A stretch of 54,556 nucleotides of DNA from Deltaproteobacteria bacterium UBA1386 (lineage in GTDB: Bacteria; Desulfobacterota; Syntrophorhabdia; Syntrophorhabdales; Syntrophorhabdaceae). Position numbers and translations under genes: made by a program. Every line of letters begins with the position of its first letter. The first letter of the stretch is position 1. The stretch covers positions 1 to 54,556 of the forward strand of contig DBQU01000023.1 of the NCBI GenBank assembly GCA_002305765.1. The letters run 5' to 3'. The notes beneath the pieces were generated by a model. It did no database searches and had not been told where the DNA came from. It saw nothing but the letters and a program-made list of their open reading frames with translations. Positions 49,919 through 54,556 of this stretch are shown piece after piece.

Positions 49919-50653
49919 TCAGAGATGTTTCAGGATTTGCGGAAGGATCTCCGAGGCCGTGCCCTTGAGGAAATGGTCTGTGATGGATGAGGTGAAAGGC
50001 GTCCTTTCGACGTTTATCTCCACGATGACCGCCCCTTTCGATTTCGCGCGATAGGGTATGTCGGCGGCGGGGTAGACCACCCCCGACGTGCCTATGATGA
50101 ACATGACCTTGCACCTGTCCGCCTCTTCATTGGCCCTGGCCATTTCCATCATGGGAATGCCCTCGCCGAAGAAAACGACATCGGGCTTCAGGGCCGCGTT
50201 GCACTTTTCGCATTGAGGATAGGGGTTGACGGTGGTGGCGTCGGGCGTGAAGGGCAGGCGCGTGTGGCAGTTCATGCATACGAGCCACCTGTGATTACCG
50301 TGGTATTCGATGACGTTGCTATTGCCGGCCTCCTGGTGGAGACCGTCCACGTTCTGGGTGATGACAGCTTTCAGGTAGCCCATCTTCTCGAGCCTGCCGA
50401 GGGCGCGGTGAGCCTCGGAGGGGGCCGAAGCGAATATCACCTCCGCCATCTCCCGTAGCATCACCCAGACCTTCTCGGGCCGTCTCACGAAGGAGCTTAT
50501 CTCGGCGTACTCCATCGGGTCGTACTTCTCCCACAGACCCTGCCCTCCGCGGAAGGCCGGTATTCCCGCGTCCACGGATATCCCGGCGCCGGTGAACGCC
50601 ACGAGGTATTTCCGCTCCCTGATGATATCGGCAATCGCGCTGTAGTCTTCCAT
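49919..50653 (-). CDS. NAD-dependent protein deacylase (sirtuin)
   Basis: This 244-residue Sir2-family enzyme has GAGISVDAGIPAFRGGQG, ITQNVDGLHQ, the catalytic histidine in EYHGNHR, a zinc site CMNCHTR...CEKCN, and the NAD site GTSGVVYPAADI. The start MEDYSAIAD is preceded by GGAGGG; the frame upstream belongs to the overlapping peptidase region. It sits 13 bp after the P1 peptidase stop. It removes acyl groups from lysine. Confidence 0.93.
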   Translation of the reverse strand: MEDYSAIADIIRERKYLVAFTGAGISVDAGIPAFRGGQGLWEKYDPMEYAEISSFVRRPEKVWVMLREMAEVIFASAPSEAHRALGRLEKMGYLKAVITQNVDGLHQEAGNSNVIEYHGNHRWLVCMNCHTRLPFTPDATTVNPYPQCEKCNAALKPDVVFFGEGIPMMEMARANEEADRCKVMFIIGTSGVVYPAADIPYRAKSKGAVIVEINVERTPFTSSITDHFLKGTASEILPQILKHL

Positions 50654-50666
50654 TTTACCCTCCACC

Positions 50667-51644
50667 TCAGCCCGCTTTCCAGCCTTTGTTGATGTCCCTG
50701 AAGGCGGGGATGATGCCGAATCCATCCGCCTTCTTGATGCCCCTCTTGATGGCCTCGGAAAGGACGAATTCGGCGAGAACGCCGACCTTGTTGATATCCG
50801 CTTCTATATCCCCCATAGAAAGGGCGAACACAAGGTCCCCGTCGAAGGTGGTATGCACAGGATTGATCGTCTTTATGAGACCCCCCTGGGCCATCTGGGC
50901 GACCTTGGTGATGTCTCTCTTGGTGAACTTCGCGTTCGTGGCGACAACGCCGAGGGTCGTATTCACGATCCCGAATTGTTTTTTCACAATGCCCTGCTTC
51001 AGGCAGTTCGTTGTATTGGCGAATTCCAGACTGTCCTGGGACTTCCTCAGACCGGCTATGATCCTGCCCGTCACGTTGTCGATGATATCGCCGAAGGCGT
51101 TGACGACAACGAGGGCGCCCACCTTAAGGCCGTCGGGCATGGCGACGCTGCATGTCCCCAGTCCGCCCTTCATCGCCCGGGACATCTCGAAGAGCTTGCC
51201 GACGACCGCCCCGGTTCCGGCTCCCACGCTCCCCTCCTCGACCTCTTCGCCGGCGTTGAGGCAGGCCTCGTAGCCCATCTGGGCTGTTGGACGGATCCTG
51301 TGATCGCCGAAGAGGAGGTCGAAGATGACAGCCGTGGGGACGATGGGAATGCGGGTTATCCCCACATCGAAGCCGACGCCTTTCTCCTCCAGGTAGCGCG
51401 ACACGCCCGAGGCCGCGTCGAGGCCAAAAGAGCTTCCGCCGCACAGGAGGATCGCGTGGACCCTCTCGACGATGTGGCCCACGTTCAGCGCGTCCACCTG
51501 CCGTGTCCCTGAAGCGCTCCCGCGAACATCGATCCCGGCAACGGCCCCCTCTTCACAGAGTATGGCGGTACACCCCGTCCGGCCCGTGAGGTCGGTGGCG
51601 TGTCCCACCTTGATGCCCGGAATATCAGTTATGGAATTGAACAT
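50667..51644 (-). CDS. P1-family (DmpA-type) peptidase
   Basis: This 325-residue protein belongs to the self-processing N-terminal-nucleophile peptidases. It starts MFNSITDIPGIKVGHATDL and has the autocleavage-like segment GGLGTCSVAMPDGLKVGA, where Gly-Thr is expected to be cut, followed by LVVVNAFGD. The family includes L-aminopeptidase and beta-peptidyl aminopeptidase; the substrate is not clear. AAAGGTGA precedes the ATG. It lies between purE and the sirtuin on one strand. Confidence 0.92.
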   Translation of the reverse strand: MFNSITDIPGIKVGHATDLTGRTGCTAILCEEGAVAGIDVRGSASGTRQVDALNVGHIVERVHAILLCGGSSFGLDAASGVSRYLEEKGVGFDVGITRIPIVPTAVIFDLLFGDHRIRPTAQMGYEACLNAGEEVEEGSVGAGTGAVVGKLFEMSRAMKGGLGTCSVAMPDGLKVGALVVVNAFGDIIDNVTGRIIAGLRKSQDSLEFANTTNCLKQGIVKKQFGIVNTTLGVVATNAKFTKRDITKVAQMAQGGLIKTINPVHTTFDGDLVFALSMGDIEADINKVGVLAEFVLSEAIKRGIKKADGFGIIPAFRDINKGWKAG

Positions 51645-51674
51645 AGACGATCACCTTTCAATGACGAGATTGTG

Positions 51675-52175
51675 TCAATTACCCAATTTGTTCCGAATAT
51701 TCAGGGATTTCTGCTCGTTTTCCCGCTTGAGGTCCTTCTTCAGCTCTATCAGTGCCTTCGCAACGGAGTCGTATTTGATGGAGAGTATCTCGCAGGCCAG
51801 TATGGCCGCGTTTGTGCCGGCATCGATCCCGACGGAGGCCACCGGAATACCCTTGGGCATCTGCACGATGGAGTAGAGCGCATCCTTTCCCTTGAGGATG
51901 CCGCCGCTGGCCGGAACGCCTATGACGGGCAGTGTCGTGTGGGACGCAATGACGCCCGGAAGGTGGGCAGCCATCCCGGCAACAGCGATGATCACCTCGA
52001 TGCCTTCCTCTCGGGCGCTCCTGGCGTAATTCACCGTTTTTTCGGGGTCCCGGTGCGCCGACGAAATATCGATCGCGTAGGGAACCTCCGCCTTCTTGAG
52101 GAAGGCGAGCCCGTCTTCGATGATGCCGAGGTCGCTGTCGCTGCCTAGCAGCACTAAAACCTTTGGTTTCTCCAT
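51675..52175 (-). CDS. purE: N5-carboxyaminoimidazole ribonucleotide mutase (PurE)
   Basis: This 166-residue enzyme of purine synthesis carboxylates aminoimidazole ribonucleotide. The class I signature is seen: GSDSDLGIIEDGLAFLKKAE, SSAHRDPEK and GMAAHLPGVIASHTTLPVIG, with SIVQMPKGIPVAS. PurK is not adjacent. GGAGGGG precedes the chosen ATG. It starts a minus-strand series with the peptidase, sirtuin and nucleotidyltransferase. Confidence 0.94.
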   Translation of the reverse strand: MEKPKVLVLLGSDSDLGIIEDGLAFLKKAEVPYAIDISSAHRDPEKTVNYARSAREEGIEVIIAVAGMAAHLPGVIASHTTLPVIGVPASGGILKGKDALYSIVQMPKGIPVASVGIDAGTNAAILACEILSIKYDSVAKALIELKKDLKRENEQKSLNIRNKLGN

Positions 52176-52318
52176 ACCCGCCCCTCCAGCCCCGGTTGGT
52201 TTGGTCAACACAGTCTGTAACTAATACCACATTTTAGCACGTGAATACATCCGTTTTGTAGCCTCTGGCGCGGCGGTGTTGTCTTTTCACCGCAAATATG
52301 CGAATCAATATAGCATAA

Positions 52319-53059
52319 ATGTTAAGAATGGACGCCATGGCAGCGGTGCCGCTTTTCAAGGGCCTTTCGGAGAAGCAGATCGACGATCTGGCGCGCGCCT
52401 TTCCGCGCCGCTCCTACGCGGCGGGGGAGACCATTTTCCGGGAAGGAGAGCCCGCTGAAGGCTTCTACATACTCCTTTCGGGAAGGCTGAAGATCTACAA
52501 GCTCTCGATGGAAGGAAAGGAGCAGATACTGCACATCATCGAAGCCGGCGAGCCCTTCGCGGAGGTGGCTCTCTTTTCGGAGACAACCTTTCCCGCCTAT
52601 GCCGAAGCGATCAGGGAGAGCGAGGTGATGTTCTTTTCCCGAAAGGCCTTCCAGCAGCTTGTCAGGAACGATCCCTCCATCATAATGAACATGCTCGCCA
52701 TCCTGTCCCAGAGGCTCAAGTACTTCACCCGCCTCGTGGAAGACCTGTCCCTCAAGGAGGTTCCCCAGAGGCTCGCCGCGTATCTCCTGTTCCTCGCTGA
52801 CAGGGAAGGCTCGCGGCAGGTCTCGCTCGGCATATCGAAGGGCCAACTGGCAAGCCTCCTCGGGACCATACCGGAGACCCTCTCGCGCATCACGGCCAGG
52901 ATGGCCGGAGGGGGACTCATAGAAATGCAGGGGCGCCGCATCACCATAATCGACCGCGACGGCCTCGAGGCTCTCGCCGAGGGGATGAGGGGGCTGCAAA
53001 AAGGCGGTTCAAGGTTTCAGGTTCCAGGTCGCAGGTTAAAGACAAAACGGGAAGCTTGA
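52319..53059 (+). CDS. Crp/Fnr-family transcriptional regulator
   Basis: This 246-residue regulator has a cyclic-nucleotide-like binding domain (about 10-130, AGETIFREGEPAEGFYILLS; AEVALFSETTFPAYAEA), a dimer helix, and a C-terminal winged helix (RLAAYLLFLADREG; ISKGQLASLLGTIPETLSRI). There are no N-terminal FNR cysteines, so an iron-sulfur cluster is unlikely. The last 19 residues (from GGSRFQVPGRRL) are encoded by a TTCAAG-type repeat rather than by family sequence. No typical ribosome-binding site is seen. Confidence 0.9.
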   Translation: MLRMDAMAAVPLFKGLSEKQIDDLARAFPRRSYAAGETIFREGEPAEGFYILLSGRLKIYKLSMEGKEQILHIIEAGEPFAEVALFSETTFPAYAEAIRESEVMFFSRKAFQQLVRNDPSIIMNMLAILSQRLKYFTRLVEDLSLKEVPQRLAAYLLFLADREGSRQVSLGISKGQLASLLGTIPETLSRITARMAGGGLIEMQGRRITIIDRDGLEALAEGMRGLQKGGSRFQVPGRRLKTKREA

Positions 53060-53120
53060 AAGAGTGCCGGTGCCGGCAGCTGACGACCTGAGACCTGAAA
53101 CGAGAAACCTTGAGACCGTA
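53001..53120. repeat. TTCAAG/TTCCAGG repeat, site G, an inverted pair
   Basis: The left block (53001-53037, AAGGCGGTTCAAGGTTTCAG, then GTTCCAGGTCGCAGG) is part of the end of the Crp/Fnr gene. The right block (53082-53120) is its imperfect inverse, containing CCTGAGACCTGAAACGAG and AAACCTTGAGACCG. Confidence 0.65.
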
Positions 53121-53168
53121 ACTTCCCATTATATCGCTTAGTTACATGCAAGGAAACGGGAGTGTGGG

Positions 53169-53196
53169 TTGACCTGTGTTGATAGCCTGCTATAAT
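53169..53196 (+). promoter_or_regulatory. Strong sigma-70 promoter of the peptide/radical-SAM operon
   Basis: TTGACC (53169-53174), a 16-bp spacer and a perfect TATAAT (53191-53196). The predicted leader is about 53 nt, ending in GGAGGTGA before the peptide gene. Confidence 0.75.
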
Positions 53197-53255
53197 TAAT
53201 TCCATGCATGTGATTCGCGATTCTTATCCGATGAGGAAAGGGAGGTGAGAGGCAC

Positions 53256-53360
53256 ATGAGGAAGGACAGTGAAAGAAAGACCGTCGAAAAGGAGGCCTTG
53301 TTCTGGTACGGCATCAAGAAGGCCCTTGTGAAGGACACCACGAAGAGATGCCACAAGTGA
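53256..53360 (+). CDS. Small basic peptide gene (34 residues)
   Basis: The peptide begins MRKDSERKTVEKEALFWYGI and ends TTKRCHK. GGAGGTGA stands 7 nt before the ATG and a consensus promoter lies upstream, both strong signs of real expression. It has a hydrophobic/aromatic centre (ALFWYGIKKALV) and one cysteine near the end. It precedes a radical-SAM/SPASM gene, so it could be a modified-peptide precursor or a leader peptide. I do not recognise a family. Confidence 0.6.
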   Translation: MRKDSERKTVEKEALFWYGIKKALVKDTTKRCHK

Positions 53361-53476
53361 AAGAGCTGAAAGGGTTGACGTTGCAGGTCTGCAACGTGAA
53401 CGCGAAAGGCAGTGAGGGTCAGGATGCTGTCCCCACTGCCTTTCTTTTGGGTGATTGCCATGAGATCAGATCCTGA
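53357..53476 (+). CDS. Possible second coupled small ORF (39 residues)
   Basis: A GTG overlaps the TGA of the previous peptide (GTGA) and opens a frame MKELKGLTLQVCNVNAKGSE..., ending ...LLGDCHEIRS inside the radical-SAM start. It holds two cysteines. It has no ribosome-binding site of its own and overlaps two hairpins, so it may be non-coding leader sequence instead. Confidence 0.25.
   Translation: MKELKGLTLQVCNVNAKGSEGQDAVPTAFLLGDCHEIRS
53374..53401 (+). promoter_or_regulatory. 28-bp inverted repeat ahead of the radical-SAM gene
   Basis: GTTGACGTTGCAG and CTGCAACGTGAAC pair at 12 of 13 positions with a 2-nt centre. It could be an operator or the first of two leader hairpins. Confidence 0.45.
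53404..53444 (+). terminator. Stem-loop between the peptide and radical-SAM genes
   Basis: GAAAGGCAGTG/CACTGCCTTTC is a perfect 11-bp stem with a 19-nt loop, followed by TTTTGG. It may act as a partial terminator or attenuator. Confidence 0.6.
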
Positions 53477-54556
53477 GAACTCGCCCGGCCCCTTTGATTT
53501 CTTTGTCCAGATGCACCTGACGGAGAGGTGCAACCTGGCGTGCACCCACTGCTACCAGGAGGGCAGACCCGGGAAGGAGATGACACTCGAGGAGATAAGC
53601 CGGAGCCTTGCCGATATTTCCGATACCATCCGGAACTGGTCAGAAACGTATGAAATACCATTCGCCCCGAGCTTCAACGTGACCGGCGGCGAACCCTTCC
53701 TCAGAAATGACCTTCCCGACATCCTGCGGGGGATCTCCCGATGCGGTTTTACCTGCTATCTGCTCACCAACGGGACCCTCGTCGACAGGAGAAGGGCGCG
53801 GATGCTTGCCGAGCTTCCTGTCGGTGGAGTGCAGGTGAGCGTGGAGGGGCCTGAAGGGATACATGAGGCGATCCGTGGAAAAGGCAGCTTCACCTCCGCC
53901 ATGCGGGGGATCGGTCACCTTCTCGACGCGGGCGTAACGGTCACGATGAACGTGACCCTTTCGGAACTGAACGGGGACCTCTTTCCCGATATCGTGGCCC
54001 TTGCCGCCGCCACCGGTGTGCAGCGCCTCGGTTTCTCCAGACTCGTGCCTTACGGGAGAGGTTCGGCCCTGACGGGAAAGATGCTCGGAAGGGAAAGGCT
54101 CAGGAAGCTTTACGAAGAGATACTTTCACTTGCCGTCCCGGGGCTCGAGATCGCAACGGGAGATCCCCTGGCGACGCAGCTCGGTGACGGCGCTGCCGGG
54201 ATGGACCCCGAGGCGCCCGCCCTGGGGGGATGCGCCGCGGGAGTATCGGGGATAACGTTGCTCCCTGACGGGACGCTCACGCCCTGCAGAAGGATCGGCA
54301 TCCCCATCGGTAACATCCTGAAGGAGGGTCTCAGGGAGGTGTGGGCCAATTCTGAGGTCCTTGCCGCCCTTCGTGACAGGAGTTCCTACGGCGGCAAATG
54401 CCGCACCTGCGCCCGATGGTCGGGATGCCGCGGCTGCCGCGCCATTGCCTACGCCCATGCCCTCTCCCAGGGCAGACGCGATTTCCTGGGAGAAGACCCG
54501 CAATGCTTCTTAGAGGCGGTTTCAGGTTCCACGTTCCAGGTTCCAGCAACTGTGTT
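53460..54556 (+). CDS. Radical-SAM/SPASM-domain enzyme (runs past window edge)
   Basis: At least 365 residues are visible. The radical-SAM motif is HLTERCNLACTHCYQEG (CxxxCxxC), with GGEPFLR and later NVTGG/SVEGPEGIHEAIRG. The C-terminal SPASM part carries LPDGTLTPCRRIGIPIGNI and KCRTCARWSGCRGCR...DPQC, which binds extra iron-sulfur clusters. The family modifies ribosomally made peptides or proteins. The start overlaps the preceding peptide region, and GGGTGA is its weak ribosome-binding site. The last visible codons (from EAVSGSTFQVP) are made of repeat H. Confidence 0.9.
   Translation, partial: MRSDPENSPGPFDFFVQMHLTERCNLACTHCYQEGRPGKEMTLEEISRSLADISDTIRNWSETYEIPFAPSFNVTGGEPFLRNDLPDILRGISRCGFTCYLLTNGTLVDRRRARMLAELPVGGVQVSVEGPEGIHEAIRGKGSFTSAMRGIGHLLDAGVTVTMNVTLSELNGDLFPDIVALAAATGVQRLGFSRLVPYGRGSALTGKMLGRERLRKLYEEILSLAVPGLEIATGDPLATQLGDGAAGMDPEAPALGGCAAGVSGITLLPDGTLTPCRRIGIPIGNILKEGLREVWANSEVLAALRDRSSYGGKCRTCARWSGCRGCRAIAYAHALSQGRRDFLGEDPQCFLEAVSGSTFQVPATV
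54513..54556. repeat. TTCCAGG repeat, site H (cut by the window edge)
   Basis: GAGGCGGTTTCAGGTTCCAC, then GTTCCAGGTTCCAG, begins within the last codons of the radical-SAM gene. It resembles the left block of site G. Confidence 0.65.

Noticed and set aside
48164..49990. 608-codon plus-strand frame opposite comM and the mannose-1-phosphate guanylyltransferase gene
   Set aside because: It is antisense to two well-recognised genes, has no domain text and reflects high GC in third positions.
53231..53248. ATG-AGG-AAA-GGG-AGG-TGA mini-frame before the small peptide gene
   Set aside because: It only spans the ribosome-binding site of the real peptide gene and has none of its own.

Overview
The window looks like chromosome of an anaerobic, deltaproteobacteria-like bacterium (Desulfobacterota, perhaps Syntrophorhabdus/Syntrophobacter-like). 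That placement is inference. It rests on high GC, the dense set of PAS sensors carrying a C-terminal CxxC/CxxC module, a LivKGFMH-type importer, a small cytochrome c, TIGR04076 and PGPGW proteins, bactofilin and a SPASM radical-SAM enzyme. I found no rRNA, tRNA, CRISPR array, prophage or complete insertion sequence.

Layout. 0-7.2 kb: an L,D-transpeptidase, then a GntR regulator followed by a five-gene branched-chain-amino-acid/amide ABC importer with a cysteine hydrolase inside the operon. 7.2-12.3 kb: a probably leaderless glycerate 2-kinase, a cytochrome c, a DJ-1/PfpI protein, a truncated ribbon-helix-helix antitoxin, a sensor kinase, a lysine-rich small protein and a cold-shock protein. 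12.3-19.2 kb: secreted or unknown proteins, including a recent 90-residue tandem duplication, then an HD hydrolase, a ZIP metal transporter and small membrane proteins. 19.4-33.4 kb: an aldehyde dehydrogenase and a signalling block (two PAS/CxxC proteins, CheB-CheR-PAS, a hybrid kinase, a PAS kinase, PAS-LuxR). 33.5-45.7 kb: M48 protease, Met/Gly-rich ferritin-like protein, HD-GYP, UspA, a macro-domain membrane protein, ankyrin protein, AhpD-like protein, MscS, YihY, PhoU-like, NUDIX, DUF697, bactofilin, TIGR04076. 45.9-52.2 kb: a divergent YchF-like protein and the minus-strand series purE, P1 peptidase, sirtuin, mannose-1-phosphate guanylyltransferase, comM. 52.3-54.6 kb: a Crp/Fnr regulator, then a strong promoter driving a tiny peptide gene and a radical-SAM/SPASM gene that runs off the right edge.

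Two families of unannotated repeats cross the window. One is built from 9-bp units around TTCAAG, sits immediately after or inside the last codons of genes, and often occurs as inverted pairs ending in AAGACGG/CCGTCTT. The other has two copies (584-869 and 9426-9598) with long terminal inverted repeats around a 72-73 nt core whose main stem shows compensatory changes. These repeats, the peptide/radical-SAM locus and the two apparently leaderless genes are the most promising new observations.
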